From NCBI GenBank assembly GCA_936450465.1, contig OW388302.1, forward strand, positions 17,013,530 through 17,077,529: DNA of 64,000 bases, read 5' to 3'. Under the pieces are notes generated by a model. That model was not told the origin of the DNA. It worked only from the letters and a program-made list of their open reading frames with translations, and did not search any database. Each line of letters starts with the position of its first letter. Positions within the stretch are counted from its first letter, which is position 1. This document shows positions 12,016-25,357 of the stretch, one piece after another. This DNA is from Gibbula magus. Its lineage: Eukaryota; Mollusca; Gastropoda; Trochida; Trochidae. The translations under genes and the position numbers were made by a program.

Positions 12016-12899
12016 ACTTTCAAATAAGGTATAAACTGGTTTTTTTTTAAAGGTGCATCTTTATTAAATGTGGAGGAATATAATAGTAGGTGGGCATCTA
12101 GGTCAAGTTCACAAGGAAATTCTCCAAATAAAGTGGGTATCATGTCGTATTTTGTTGATGAAAGTTTCAATTAGTAAACTAGAAAAATTGTTCTGGTATA
12201 TTTCAATACTTTGTTGAACATGAAATACAAACAAATCAACTTTGAATAGAATTTAAGATTAGTGTTCTAAGATAAAGGTAAACCCGTTTTTGACAGCTAG
12301 CGATTACATGTTTAAAACATGCAGACTACAATGATTGTGTTATTATCAAAGGAAAATATTCGACTGAATTATGGTCCAGCTGTGATTACATGGTCAACAT
12401 GTCCTAGAGAACCGAGAGCACTCGCCATACTATATGTTTCTTGTCTGATGTACTTTCTCAATTTAGTTCTGGGGACTATTCCACGAAGCAAGTTTAACCC
12501 TAAAATCAATTGTAAGCTTATCTTTAATCCTTGGCTAAGATTGATCCGAAAACTAAGTCTTTTCTTAATATTAAATATCAATTTCCTTTCAGTAAGTTGT
12601 TTTTCAATAAAATATTTGGAATAGTCGATCTGTCGAATACGTTTATTATTTAACATTCTAACATGATAATTGATTTTACTAATACTTTCAAATTGTACAC
12701 ACCAATGAAGATGAAGATAACGTAATATTATGATATTTAACTATGGTTTATTTTCTAATTCCTAGCTGAATTTGTTAAAGGTTTGATTTATTGTTAGTTT
12801 GATACCAACTCATACAGCAAGACGTGTAATTTATAGCAACTGTGTTGATGAATAATGTTTAATGTATATAAGTTTGATATGACATCTATATAGATAACG
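12016..12899. other. No gene seen
   Basis: AT-rich sequence. Overlapping open frames on both strands at 12319-12656 (101 and 95 codons) have no recognisable domain. The block CCACGAAGCAAGTTTAACCC looks like decayed repeat, but I cannot name it. Confidence 0.4.
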
Positions 12900-12919
12900 T
12901 TTGTTAATAGGTGCAAGTG

Positions 12920-13062
12920 GACCCAGATGATAGACAGCGACAAGCTCGCAACTGACACGAGATCACGTGACTACATTGTATCTTATATCGGCGGTCACGT
13001 GACTAGTTCACATCACGAGGAAGATATCTAAAGGGGTCGATAGCAGTCCAGCTCTGTAAAGG
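12920..13062 (+). promoter_or_regulatory. Promoter/5' exon-like sequence with two E-boxes
   Basis: A locally GC-rich island has ATCACGTGAC at 12962 and GTCACGTGAC at 12994, followed by CAGCTCTGTAAAG|GTAGGG, a plausible splice donor at about 13062. The layout resembles the 5' exon of gene A at 16201. It could be a distal alternative promoter of gene A or the remnant of another gene; no coding exon follows directly. Confidence 0.35.
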
Positions 13063-14865
13063 TAGGGATCAATATTGTAATTCTTTGTTTTAGAATATCA
13101 GGATCACACCATAAATATTGTTATTATTCGTTATATAACTTGAGAACTAAAGGATCACAAACAGAATCAGTTGGGCATGATTACTAAATCAGAGGTAAAA
13201 CTTAACTGAATATGTTCTGCTTTATTTCCTTTATAAACTCAATGCTAATTTCGTGTTGGGAGTGAGTGATTAAGAGGTCTTAAAAACTTTAATAATTCAA
13301 GTTTAAAACTATTGAAAACAGTGATGTCGCAGACTGATAACTGATTGATGAGCTGTTTAGTTAAGTAACCAAAATGTAACTTGTAACGGTTCTTTTACAG
13401 TAACAACAATTTAACTTGTATATTTTTGTGTTACTCATCCCGCAATGCGCATAAAGGAACATATTGTTAATCATTTAAATGTATACTTTTTATCATAAAC
13501 ATATATATTTACCTTCATTATATTCCAAATTCAGTTTCTGATTGTTAGTATTTTAAGTATAATAACTTTTCATATAGATATTTGAAGATGATTGTTAAAA
13601 TCACAGCTTTGTTTGTAAAATACCATAACGAATTACTGAGTGATTACGCTAGGAAAAAGACATCCAGTCCCAATGCATGTTGTTGCACACCCCATTGTTG
13701 TCACAGTAGCCTCTTGTCAGACAGGATTCCAGTTTCATCATTGTCGCTTTTCTCTGACTGGTCAAGAAAAGGCCATTCAATCTTGGCAAATCAAGTGCAT
13801 CTAGGTTGTGAAAGGTTTAATCATCAAATGCCACATTTGAATCACCTCTTCCCTTACTATAACGCTATGCATCATTAATGTATATGTATATGCTGAAATA
13901 ACAGCTTTGTGAACTGCCATAATGAATCATCAAGTGATTACGCTGGGACAGTATAGCCCATTGACCACGCTTATTGTTGTAATCACAGTTGCATCCTGTT
14001 AGACAGGCTGACATTACAGAAGAAAAAAAAAAGAAAAATAGTTTATTAAGATGTCGCACAACATACAACATCGGATAATGATGACAATGATATATAAATA
14101 AAATAAAATTGTGTATGTTGCGCGGCCAAGCATGGCCAACGGGACACTATTCTACATTTAAAATCATATACAAAGATATTAAAATTACATAGTTGTCGCC
14201 TTTCACTGATTGACAATTCTTGACATATGCAGTATATATCTGTCGTCAGTGGTCTAATCTTCTCATAGCAACTTTAAAAAAATCCGTTTCCTTCTATTGT
14301 TCTATCTGCCACATAAATGAAATAACAGAATCCTTTACGATTAACAGACAGAACTGTCAGAAGTGTCACAAATTATGATTGAAATGAATGTAAATATGAC
14401 ATGGAATAATTTAATTAACAACCCGCCATTGTTTGTCTTATGAGGCACTGTTAAGAGATATCGACATATCGAAAAGAAGCAGAAGAAACTAGGTAAGGGA
14501 CTGTCGACTAAAACACATTCTTCTTACAGTTAACATAAAATTGCAACATGTGCTGCAGTATATAAATTCTAAAGAATAAGTAAAATAGTGCATTTGATAA
14601 TCTAACTTTTTAAAACATAATATGTATTTATATATGTATTTAGCAATGTGTATAAAAAATGTCCATACCAACTTCTGTTTCCAATGTAACTCTGCCGTAA
14701 TGGCAATAATGTCTTTATCAAATGACAAACTCGTCAATAAACAAGTACTTATGTATCTATAGCAATATTTTCATCTTTATGTCTGTTAAGTTCAAATTTA
14801 CAGTTCATCAAAGTAATGTATTTAAATTAAGGTCGCAGTTTGTATTCGAGGTAATTTACTTCATA
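13063..14865. other. No gene; one diverged local duplication
   Basis: 13600-13735 and 13893-14015 are diverged copies (shared TCACAGCTTTGT, GTGATTACGCT, CCATTGTTGTCACAGT-like blocks, AGACAGG). The rest is AT-rich with no supported coding. Confidence 0.45.
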
Positions 14866-15605
14866 CAAGTAAAATTTCTATCAAAGTAATTTTTTCACCA
14901 AAGTCATTTTTTTCATCAAAGTCAATATTTTCATTAAATCATTTTTTCACCAAAAAATGTTTTCTCATCAAAGTATTTTTTTTTCAATTATAGTCACTTT
15001 CTCATCAAAGTCGATATTTTCATTAAAGTCATTTTTTTTCATCAAAGTCATTGTTATTGATCAAAGTCACTTTTTTTCAGCAAGTCATTATTTTAATCAA
15101 AGTCAATTTTTCATTAAATCCTTTTTTCACCAAAGTAATTTTTTTTTCTCATCAATATCTTTATTAAAGAAATATTATTCATCAAATTTATTTGTTTTCT
15201 TCAAAGTAACTTTTTCCATCAAAGTCATTTCTTTTCACCAAATCACCTTTTTCATCAAAGTCAATATTTTCATCTGAGTAATTCTTTTCCATCAAAGTTA
15301 TTTTTTTTATCAAAGTCAATATTTTCATCAAATAATTTATTCACCAAAATCACTTTTTAAAAACTAAAGTCAATGTTTTCACCAAAGTAATTTTTTCCAT
15401 CAAAGTCCCTTTTTTTCAGCAAAGTCAATATTTTAATTAAAGTCAATATTTACATCAAAGTAATTTTTTCCATCAAAGTCATTTTTTATTTCATCAAAGT
15501 CATTTTTTCACAAAAGTCACTTTTTTCTTATCAAAGACATTTTCCCCATCAAGGTAATTTTTTCATTAAAATAAATTTATGTAAACAATTTTCAAAGTCA
15601 TTTTA
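14866..15605. repeat. Long low-complexity tandem repeat, unit about TCATCAAAGTCATTTTTT
   Basis: Dozens of degenerate 17-22-bp units built on ATCAAAGT plus a T-run fill this region. Unit length and sequence drift throughout. Confidence 0.85.
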
Positions 15606-15609
15606 TTAC

Positions 15610-15800
15610 AATATCTCAAGATTGAACAAAATAATCTTAAGATATTTAAGTATTCCAAGTTTGAACAGGAGGATTCAGGTTTTGATCATATCTTAAGATT
15701 TCCGTACATATCTTAAGATTTGTTATACCATCTTGGAATATAGAAATATTCCAAGATGGTAAAGGCCAAATCTTAAGATATGTTTTCTTCCAAGATTGTA
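15610..15800. repeat. Palindrome-rich MITE-like element
   Basis: It contains a perfect hairpin (15727-15741 with 15746-15760, ACCATCTTGGAATAT arms, 4-nt loop) and several copies of ATCTTAAGATAT in both orientations. It directly precedes a SINE copy. Confidence 0.55.
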
Positions 15801-15805
15801 TAGGA

Positions 15806-15970
15806 CAGTACCACCCATGGTTCGCTAGTTCCAGCCGTTGCTCGCAGGTTTCACTGCAATACTTAGCCACATGGCTTTGCGGGCTTTCTCCCTGTCGTAA
15901 TACTAGCAGCCGCGATAAAAGTGAAATACTCTTGAAAGCAGCGTTAAACCACAACTCACCTCACCTCACA
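15806..15970 (+). repeat. SINE body copy (sense on +), head missing
   Basis: It matches the complement of the SINE at 37327-37624: TTCACTGCAAT, CACATGGCTTTGCGGGCTTTCTCCCTG, then GCGTTAAACCACAACTCACC. Its 3' end is also the left edge of the block shared with gene C. Confidence 0.75.
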
Positions 15971-16179
15971 TTGCAACAATATTATGGACAATATTTCAAA
16001 TGTGAGACCTAAGTTTCAAAATATTTCTAAATTCTATATAAGTTTTGTGTATAGTTTAATATCATATAAAATGTATAATAATTATAATATAGACAAGACT
16101 AATGAAATAATCCTCCAATGCAAAATTTCCGAATTTCATATAACAATCCCAACTTGCCTGTATATCTAACATGCGTCAC

Positions 16180-16308
16180 CTTCACACAGAGCCTCATACA
16201 GTCACGTGACCAGCGCGAGCTTATCAGCCGAGAGGAGAGAGGTGGCGTCGCTCATGGAGAGAAAACACTGTGTGCTGTGATCGAGTCAGTTGTCATACCT
16301 GGTTTGAG
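16180..16308 (+). promoter_or_regulatory. Promoter and non-coding 5' exon of TRIM gene A
   Basis: The palindrome GTCACGTGAC is at 16201-16210. A GC-richer exon follows and ends at TTTGAG|GTGAGT (donor at 16309). The same sequence, almost unchanged, lies ahead of gene C (47880-48003). A splice acceptor (TTTTCACAG, ending 17425) sits 14 bases before the gene A ATG, so the intron would be 16309-17425. Exon status is inferred from conservation and splice sites. Confidence 0.6.
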
Positions 16309-17439
16309 GTGAGTTCACTGTGTGTGAAAGTAATGTTTGGTAGTGACTGTAGTTATTGGATTGTTAAGATAACTGTCGTTATGGATTGCAAAGCTCTCAG
16401 AAATGACCTATACACCAGTTGATTACACAGACACTGTAGTTGCCAGTTTGTACTTTCGCTTTCGTTTCTGGTTAAATAGTGCATGATTAAAAGACCTGAC
16501 GATGATTAATGATGATAAGAAATATCTCATTGTTAAACTCATTCTCGTTTAACTTTAGACAACAGTGCTGTACATGTTTTGTTGTATTAAGACCAGATCA
16601 AGATACTCTCAGTTACCCGTTACAGAATGACTAAACACAGCGTGTAGGTGAGGCTCTGTACAGGTGTCTACTAACTGTGTACATTATTCAACATTTACAG
16701 CTATACATACTTAAATTATGGTTGACTCTACTTCAAATAATGTTATCTGCTTGTATCTGTGAGTTATACTAAGTATAAAATGAACCTGATATATACAACC
16801 TGTTTTAGTATTGTTTGTCGGTTGAGGGTCTATACCAGTGTCTACTGTGGATGTTGTTAGACAAATAGTGTACAACATATTGTAAATAATAAATATAAAT
16901 AGTTTTATTATTGAAACCTTCAATACTGAATATAATGTAGATAAAAGACGATAACTTTATTTCTTCCTAAATACACAACACGTGATACAGATATCATATA
17001 GTCAGTTGTTTTTTAAGACTCTGGACATCGTTTACAATACTGAGCATACATTAGCAATACATGACATTTAGATAATGAACAAATCCAACATTGTTATATC
17101 AATATTGGTCTGAGCATATGTACGTTTACCATCATTGCTTTTGTATTTGAATTTCTTTCATTAAGACAAATTATCTTTATAATCTATCTCTTCATTTGTT
17201 GTGTCATATCTTCCTTTGTCTGTTTATTGCATATACCAACATATATCACGTGTTAACGGTCATTTTATCACATGTTGTATGTCAGTACCGTACGTCACCT
17301 ATATTCGTGGTAAATACCACTCAGCAAACCATAAATTTATTTTACGATTTTTTCATTACACAGCACAAATTAAACACACATAAAAACACATCAATAAAGA
17401 CATGCCAATTTGTATATTTTCACAGATTACAGATCCAAG

Positions 17440-20076
17440 ATGGCGACAGGAGGCAGGATACAGGAGGACTTCTTGACTTGCAGTGTCTGCATGGAGGTGT
17501 TTCAACACCCAGTGACACTTGCCTGTCAACACTCCTTCTGTAAGAAGTGTCTACGAAAGTATCTGGACACAAAGGTAGAAGCTGTCAGGAACAAGTCTAT
17601 CCCCTGTCCCACGTGTAGACAGGAGACAACGGTGCCTCACCCTGACAGACCCGTGGAAGAGTGGGCGGGGCAGCTGAAACCAGGACTGCTTCTAACTGGA
17701 CTCATGGACTCAATCCAACAAGGTATTTGTCAGCAACACTTTGATTTAAATATCAGTATTATTAACATAACAAATACAGTATCAGTGTTGTGATAAGTGT
17801 GGCATTTGGAATTCAATGCAATTATTGCATGTATATTTTATAGAACTTGAATTACTTCTTCTTGTGGTAACTCTATGCATTCAAGAAATAACAAACACAA
17901 TTTAAGATAATTAGTATTTGTATTGCTATTTGTACAGCATAAATTGATTTCAATATAACCACCTAAAATGTTATTTCATGCAAATTACAAATCAGTCTGT
18001 CAGTCTTATATCTGAAAAGATTATCATGTGCAGCTAGTGTTTCTAATGCCAAAATTAAAACAAAAAACTCTATAAACTAGATAACCTTATATACCTAAAC
18101 ATATAGAAATTATACTATAAAGGATGCTTATGTATTTTTATGTGTAAATCTGTTACAGAAATTGCTTAAAACCAGGATAGGGTAAAAAATGTTATGTTCA
18201 ACTAACATTAATACATTGCAGACAATGTCGTCACTTGTAATTCAGACTGCATCTCATTTAAGTGTCTGTTTAGAGTAAGTAGTGATAAATGGAATCCGCA
18301 GCTAAAAAAATCAACTTAACATGATGTAATATCTGATTTATCTGGTAATGAATACATGCACATATTTTATATTTGAAAACAGTATTGCATTAATATTTAT
18401 CAGTTAAACAAGTTACAAATTAATGTTTTCCAGGACTTGACCTTTGCTCCGTGTGCAAAGAAGAAGGAGAGACAACTCCAGCCACACACTGGTGCTCTGA
18501 ATGTGAAGCTTCGTTCTGTGACGGATGTCTGAAACTACACAGTAGGATGCCAAACTCAAAGAAGCATGAAGTTGTTCCGCTTTCAGAAAAAACTCCTCCT
18601 CGACTGAATAAATTGGTCTGTAAGGAACACGATGAGAAAATGAAGCTGTACTGTAAAGATTGTGACAAACCCTTGTGTACTGTCTGCTGCAGTATTTCTC
18701 ACAGAAAATGTAATGAGGTCATCACAATCACAGCTCAGCTGACAGAGGTCAAATCTAAACTTCAGGAACGTCAACAGAATCTAGCAGAGAAAATTGATGT
18801 TACAAATATTGAGATTAAAAATCTTGACTTGCAAACCCAAAATCTTTTAGATGAAAGATCCATTTTGGAATCAGAAATAAGGAAAACCATAAAGGAAGCT
18901 ATGGATACACTGAATCAGAAGGAAGATCAACTGATCAAGAGGGTGAAGGATCAAACAGAAAAAGACAGAGAAAGGTTGGGGTCGATGATGAAGACAAAAC
19001 AAATAGATCTAAGGATGTACCAGCAGCAGTCTCAGTTCATCCAGCAGGCCCTGGAGTTGGAGGATGAGGCGCAGCTGTTTGAGATGTATCTGTCGTCTGG
19101 GTCAGAAGCTCGAGCAGCTGTCACAGTGACACAGAGGAAGGACAGAACAGATGTAGCTGATATCAGCTTTATATACGACCTTGAAACATTGAAGAAACAG
19201 ATTGAAATGATGGATGTGAAGATTAACAAGATGGTGATTCAGCAGATTGACAACATAGATCTGACAGTATCACCTGTACTAAATGAAGTTATCGATGCTA
19301 AACTTAATCTAGGAGACAGTTGTCGTGTTAGAGATGGTTTGATAATAAACATAGCGGATACAAAGGTAACTGTGTTTGCTGATTGTAACACACAACGTCT
19401 GACATCATTTTACACTAGAGGAGGACAGTCATGTTCAAGTGTACTCAAAGTGTCTGGTACTCCCTGGTGTATAACAGTTATCAGTGAAGGTAAGGTAGCT
19501 GTGTCTCTTCCTGGCTCTCCATGTATCATCACGGTTGCTGTGACTCCTGACCTGGAACTCCTGTCTACAATACAGACAAGTAAGGAATACAGGGGTCTGA
19601 CTACTCTGGATCAGTCAACACTGGTGGCCGGTTCTTTTGATTCACACTCTGTGGATCTGATTGATATGAAGGGAACCATCTTGAAGACCTTCACAACACT
19701 TCCTGTCATAGGAAAGAGCTTCATTGAACCTCACTACATACATGTAACCAGACAAGGCACTATCCTGGTGTCAGACCCTGGTCTGAAGTCTGTCATCTGT
19801 CTGGCACAGACTGGTGACATTGTATTCACATACACACCTACTGGAGCCAGAGCACTGAGATATCCATGGGGAATCACATCCACCAGTACAGGAGACATTC
19901 TTGTAGCTGACTATACTGCACACAAAGTGATTCATCTCAGTGAGTCAGGAGAGTTCATCAGAGACATTCTGACAGCAGAGGACGGTTTACAGTATCCAAC
20001 TGGTCTGTGTGTTGATGGAGACAAACTGTGTGTTACATTGATAACCAAGGGTTTACACAAATACAGATTCGGTTAG
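17440..20076 (+). CDS. TRIM gene A: RING, two B-boxes, coiled coil, NHL-like beta-propeller (about 641 aa)
   Basis: Two coding exons, 17440-17722 and 18434-20076, joined in phase 1 (CAACAAG|GTATTT donor, TTTTCCAG acceptor). The start is ATG in CAAGATGGCG, just inside the exon. Exon 1 encodes a C3HC4 RING (C14, C17, C29, H31, C34, C37, C56, C59). Exon 2 encodes B-box 1 (C99, C102, C115, C118, C123, C126, H130, H139), B-box 2 (from C157, H160, C168, C171), a long coiled coil (about 190-310) and a C-terminal propeller (about 370-641) with NHL-like blades such as YPWGITSTSTGDILVADY. It is likely a cytoplasmic RING E3 ubiquitin ligase that dimerises through the coiled coil and binds its target with the propeller. 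Similar genes are expanded in molluscs; orthology to a named vertebrate TRIM cannot be claimed. A possible polyadenylation signal AATAAA is at 21001. Confidence 0.9.
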
Positions 20077-21560
20077 GAGTGTATGTAGATAGTGAATTGG
20101 TTAAACTTATTACGGTAACAAATTAATGAAATTAAAACTACTTATGAAACAAAATGACTGAACCTGAAAGAGACACAAAATTGCCAAGATTGATGTATAT
20201 TCTCAGCTGTAGCTACAAAGTGTGATAATGGACTATTTGTGTGTTCTCTTAATGCTGAATGTAGTTGACCTAATTACTTATTTGTGAAGAATAGATTGAC
20301 CAAACTAATACAAGAGTCTCTGACAAATGCTAGATCCCCAGGATCTTTTTCCTTTACAAACAAAACCAAATTTCCAAAAAGGTGAATATCAAAGAACCCC
20401 ACTAGTTACACCCATGCATTATTTTCTAAAGATAAAGATGGTCAGTTCCTTTGATTTTTATTTCTGCTCCAAAGATTAACCCATCCCTGCGAGAAAATTT
20501 ATTATTTAATTCAGTGACCTGAAAATGTCAAAAGGCAACACTTGGGTACTTATGTAATGCACAACAAAAGTTAAAAACAAGATATAATGCAATTATTTTG
20601 AATTCTTTTCTTGAAACGACATGAATACAAACAAATTGTCAGGGAAACAACTATATTGTCAGGGAAACGACTTTATGATGTACTGTTTTCGTGTACATAT
20701 GTGTGTTTAGCTTGTTTCTGCATCTCATCGTACTGTGACATGAATTCACAAGTTCTCGCATCTCTCTCGATTTTCATGCGCAAACGGAGGAATTGTTTGA
20801 CATGTTGTACATTTCATCGTGCTGCACGTGCTCCACGAATTTCTCATGCTCCAGTTCAAGACTGCCAGCTTGACGGCACACTTGCTCCGATCTCTTAAAG
20901 TGATGAAGTTTGTTTGTTGTTGAATTTCACGTGAGAAAAAAATGACATAATGCGTTTGGTCACTGGTTTTCAGTTAACTGTGTATAAATTCAAGGTTTCC
21001 AATAAAACATATTTCACGTTTCAAGTGTTGTATATTTCCAGTGAACAAAATAATCATGCAATATATTTAAACTTTAAAAAATCGAAAATATCTAAACAAA
21101 CTCGCAGATTATTCAATTGGTAACCACTCTAAAACACGTCACCTCCTAACTTGCATCTCTCGGACTTCATTTATTATCATTACGTCATTTCTCACAGGCT
21201 GCATTTCATATGATTAGGTAGAGATGTTATTTGAAATACATGTTCATGTGTGACAGGATTCCATAACAAAGTCGTCATTGCCTTAGAGGACAAAAAGTGG
21301 TCGAATCAATTTGCCGAAATCTTCCGCATTCTCCCAAATATTGGCGTATCCTGAAGAATCTGGAAAATCCGGAATGATCCGGCAAGTGGATTTCACCATT
21401 TTTTGTCCCTTGCTTGTGTAGAATTTCATAATGAGTGTCAATGCACAATTCATAATACTATAATATATGTTTGTGTTTCTGTCAAACAAGCAAATTCAAA
21501 CTTTAATCAACGAAATACATGAGTGACAAAGGTGAGTGAAATACGTTAGTGAAAACTTTA
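20077..21560 (+). other. 3' UTR and downstream flank of gene A, shared with gene C
   Basis: The sequence aligns with the region downstream of gene C through the AATAAA at 21001 (C: 53192) and beyond. A short stretch near 21521-21555 (GGTGAGTGAAATACGTTAGTG) is the low-copy version of the 13-bp minisatellite that fills 53580-54055. No separate gene is seen. Confidence 0.65.
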
Positions 21561-22034
21561 TAGAAATATTGAAGTGAAATAGGATCTTTTTTACGTTGAT
21601 GACGTCCTACAGCAATAGTGCATCAGTGAATTCAAGGAGGGTACCGTATGTTGTCAAAAACTTCTGTTGATTTAAAGACCATGTTTAAATGAATTTAAAT
21701 TCCATTTAATATCACTATATTATTTTGAAAAAGCATCTTCAGTCCATCTGTGTTTTAACAGATATACACACATTTACTTAAGTCATAACTCGACCTAGTT
21801 TCTAACACTGGCTAATTAAGCCTTGCCGCATTTCCTAAAACGTTATGTGCTTGTGTAGCAGCATGTTGCAACTGAGTGAGCTCAGCTTTGGTAACTTAGG
21901 AAAGTTATGGAACTGTGACAAGACCTAAATAAGCAAGGGACTGAAACTGCCATTTTGAACAAAGTTGATGAATCATATGCTTATCAAACAATTTAAGTTC
22001 GATTACCTCAGATCCATACTAGTACAAATATAGA
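21561..22034. other. No gene seen
   Basis: AT-rich sequence with no supported coding region or named repeat. Confidence 0.4.
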
Positions 22035-22437
22035 GAATACTAAACGATGCCCCGTTTAATAACATATTTATGAAACGAGTGGTGGTTTGGTATTTAACGA
22101 GCGAAAGCGAGTTAAATACCATACCATCCACGAGTTTCATAAATATGTTATTAAACGGGACTGAGTTTAGTATTTTATTTATTACACGCTGATAGAAATG
22201 AAGCTATACTGCAAGAAAACTTGACTTGAAAGGAGGACACCCGCCATCGCCACCGGGCCGCAAGCACTGTGACGTCAGATCTAAACGTTTGTGACGTCAA
22301 ACTTTGGCAATTATGACGTCATGAACCGATTATGACGTCCGGCTGCGATCGCTTGAACGTGCAATGTTTCACAACAGTGTTGAATAACATTTCAATGTTT
22401 CACAACAGTAGTATCTTCAACGAGAGTGTAATAAAAT
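22035..22437. mobile_element. Palindromic MITE-like element with a TGACGTC cluster
   Basis: A long hairpin (22035-22176: ACATATTTATGAAACGAGT arm, loop containing GAGCGAAAGCGAG, complementary arm) abuts an element with short TIRs, ATTTATTACAC (22177) and GTGTAATAAA (22426). Inside are four TGACGTC motifs (22271-22340). Hairpin and right end match 60826-61847. Confidence 0.65.
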
Positions 22438-22579
22438 TAAATATAAAATGTGGTAGAGTTTCTTTAGCTGTTGGTTCCGGATTTTAATGAATTTATGTTA
22501 CAGTACAGAGTAGCTCCGTTGTACATATTTACATTGTATATTTACCAATATATATATATATATATATATATCAATAAAT

Positions 22580-22638
22580 AAGTGAGGTGAGGTAAGTTGG
22601 GGTATAACGCCACTTTCAAGAGTATTTCACTTATATGA
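22580..22638 (-). repeat. SINE fragment (antisense)
   Basis: GTGAGGTGAGG...TATAACGCCACTTTCAAGAG followed by TATTTCACTTATAT matches the 3' end of the SINE at 37327. It follows a TA microsatellite at 22549-22572. Confidence 0.6.
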
Positions 22639-22639
22639 A

Positions 22640-23789
22640 ACACAATGGATGCACCTTTAAATACATTCGAGGCCCTCATCAAGACCAGATTCAATTGAAT
22701 ACACAAATTTGTGAAACAACACATCAAAGATATGAACTGGATTGGATAATATCACCTGAAAAGAGCGGTCAAACCTACTTAATATTTGTTGAGTTGATGA
22801 TGGTGCAATAAAATAGCTTACTGTGTCCATCAAATACTATATAATATTATAGAAATGTAGAATATTGGCCGAATATGAGACGACAGATGATTTCACCTTT
22901 ACATCTATTGTGTTTCATAAAATGTTATTTTGCTTTAATACGTTCCAGGATCTGGTGATGTTTGGTTCAAATCCAATCAAAAGAGATGCTTTAACACATA
23001 TGCAAAATTTACTTTTATTTTTCACTACTGTAAACATTCTTGCACAAAATCAAGAGAGGCTGGAACTGTCTTTCTACTGGAGGGACATGCAGGTTCTCTC
23101 ACTATCCCAATAACGCTCACTTTATGTTAAAACAGTGACATTACAGTGGAGAAATTATCTACATTTAAAGAATTTGAAACCAAATCTGCTAAGACAATGT
23201 TAACACTCGTGAACTATAGCAAACTTACTTTTTCACGCAGATGTATATTTAGTACCTTAAGTAAATCTTCATATGTGCAAAGGTCGCCGTATGGGTTAAA
23301 GATATATAATTTTATGTCTATATTTCCACCAGATTGTTTTGGTTCATAAACCCCTGATCGTGACACAATTGTACACTTACAAAAACAAACATTTCACAGG
23401 TTAGGTATTGAAGGTTTGGTTGTTGAATTCATTATACTTAACATTCAAACTTGCACAATATTTACTTCACATGAAAGAAAAGAAAACATTTATTTTTTCA
23501 AATTTAAACTGGTACATATTGCATTATTGAAATTTTGAAATATTCTACTTAACAGATGCAGAATCGGTGAAATTAAAAACATATTTTAAAAAATACAAAT
23601 AATTGTTGTTTACAAAGACTTATGAAAGCCTCCTATTGTAATTTCACTGTAGGAAATCTTATAAGCTGTGGCTTAGAAAATAAGTTATTTCCACATTTAA
23701 GGTACCTGACTCACTATAATCAGAACTGTACTATATTGCTTAACAAACTTTAGTTAAACCAAAAATGATAACTATTCTTGTTACAGGAT

Positions 23790-23790
<1 letters not shown>
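22640..23790. other. No gene seen
   Basis: AT-rich; the short open frames at 22865-23113 and 23146-23349 show no domain, no good start context and no splice support. Confidence 0.4.
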
Positions 23791-23792
<2 letters not shown>

Positions 23793-23882
<90 letters not shown>

Positions 23883-23885
23883 TAT
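23793..23885. repeat. (TA)n microsatellite, about 45 units
   Basis: An almost pure TA run directly left of the pogo-like element, with one TACATA interruption near its end. The length may vary between individuals or be misassembled. Confidence 0.95.
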
Positions 23886-23888
23886 AAA

Positions 23889-24065
23889 CAGTCAGGCCTC
23901 GATAATCCGAACGCTTCCGTTTTTCATCAAAAACGTTCGAATAGTGAAATGTTCGGACTACTGAGTACTGAGGACTACATAAGAGATAAGTTTGGTTGCA
24001 TCTTCCTACCGTTCTGAAACTGCGAGATTCGGATTATCGTAGGCCGGATTATGGCGGCTTGACTG
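23889..24065. mobile_element. Non-autonomous pogo/Tigger-like MITE, about 177 bp
   Basis: The ends are inverted: CAGTCAGGCCTCGATAATCC on the left, CAGTCAAGCCGCCATAATCC on the right (read on -). CAGT...CGATAATCCG ends and insertion in TA repeats are typical of pogo/Tigger (Tc1/mariner superfamily). It has no coding capacity. The expected TA duplication is clear on the right and mutated on the left. Confidence 0.8.
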
Positions 24066-24419
24066 TATATATATATATGGAGGCCCAGATTCAGGATAGT
24101 TATCAATTCAGAGTTTTCTTAAATTATCAGACAGTTAATACCTTTCAAATTGCTGTCACTTGTTTAGTTACAGTTAAATGATGGTAGTTGTACCTTTCAA
24201 ATTGAGAAGAAAATGTAGAAATGTCATGATTTAGCTGTACAGAGGCTCAGATCTTAAAGATTACACAGAAAAGCAACCTGTTCACACTGTGAGAAACCAA
24301 CATCCAAAGATGTATATCACATCTAATCCATCTACTTCCTTGCAATATCTTAGTCGAGAAACAAGACCTAGATTTTAGAAGTTTTTTTAGCACTAAGATC
24401 ATCATCATATACATGAAAA

Positions 24420-24520
24420 CAATTTCAAAAGGGGGCGTGGATGGCAGGATTTGAATCCCATAAATCCACCGAATCAGTTTCTTACCTAAATCCACCTGAT
24501 CCGCTAGAGAGCTTAAAAAA
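24420..24520 (-). repeat. Possible tRNA-derived SINE head (antisense)
   Basis: On - there is GCTCTCTAGCGGATCAGGTG and a B-box-like GGATTCAAATCC at plausible spacing. Weak; no second copy was found in the window. Confidence 0.3.
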
Positions 24521-25330
24521 TGTAGTGCCAGTAATTTTACATCTTATGATAATTGAAATTTATTCCAACGAAAGGCATGTGTGATTAAAATTTTACATAA
24601 ACAATTGTATGCACAGTGGGAATTTGAGAATATCCGATAAAAAACGTATCTACAATGTAGATCAGAAAAGGAATCTCCAAAGAAATTATCCCAAGATGTA
24701 TTTTTGAGAAGACATTATTGATCTAGGGTGTATGGACTGTTAAGTATTCTGCAATATCGTTGGACTGACTTTAGGTATTCTCAGATTTGTTTGGCCTAAC
24801 ATTTATTTGATAAAAGGATGAACAAATATTGCATAATGATAAAGCATGTTCATGCATATAGTTCATGCGTTTATGTAGCAGTCAAGCATACTGTATATTA
24901 ATATAAAAAAATGTTAATTGAAATAATTGAAACATTAAATTTTAAAATTCTTCAAAAACAGTCAGCAGTGAAAGAAAACATCTAAGTTATTATACAAAAC
25001 ATGAAACTTTTAATTAAAACATTCTTCAACCATTAGTTTGGATAAAACACAACTGTTCATCGGCATACATGTATAAGAGAATCAATAAATGTGCCCAGTT
25101 CTGCACACATTTACACAATTTTAAACATGGTAGCTGGTGTAAACTTTATTTCTTATCCCTGTCTTCATTAAACAACGATATTTTAACAAACATATAACCA
25201 CATACACCAATTAAACCATTCAAAGTACTGCAGATAAGAATTGGATCGTTATACATTTAAATGCATCTAATTTCTTTTTAAATATTGAATTAATCGAAAA
25301 TAACTTAGGTGTGTACTTTCTTTTATTTGA
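24521..25330. other. No gene seen
   Basis: AT-rich, many stops in all frames, nothing recognised. Confidence 0.4.
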
Positions 25331-25357
25331 CAGTTTACAAAGGGTCTCAGATATGAA

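Noticed and set aside
12319..12656. 101-codon and 95-codon frames on opposite strands
   Set aside because: Mutually antisense, no domain, no exon signals; likely decayed repeat.
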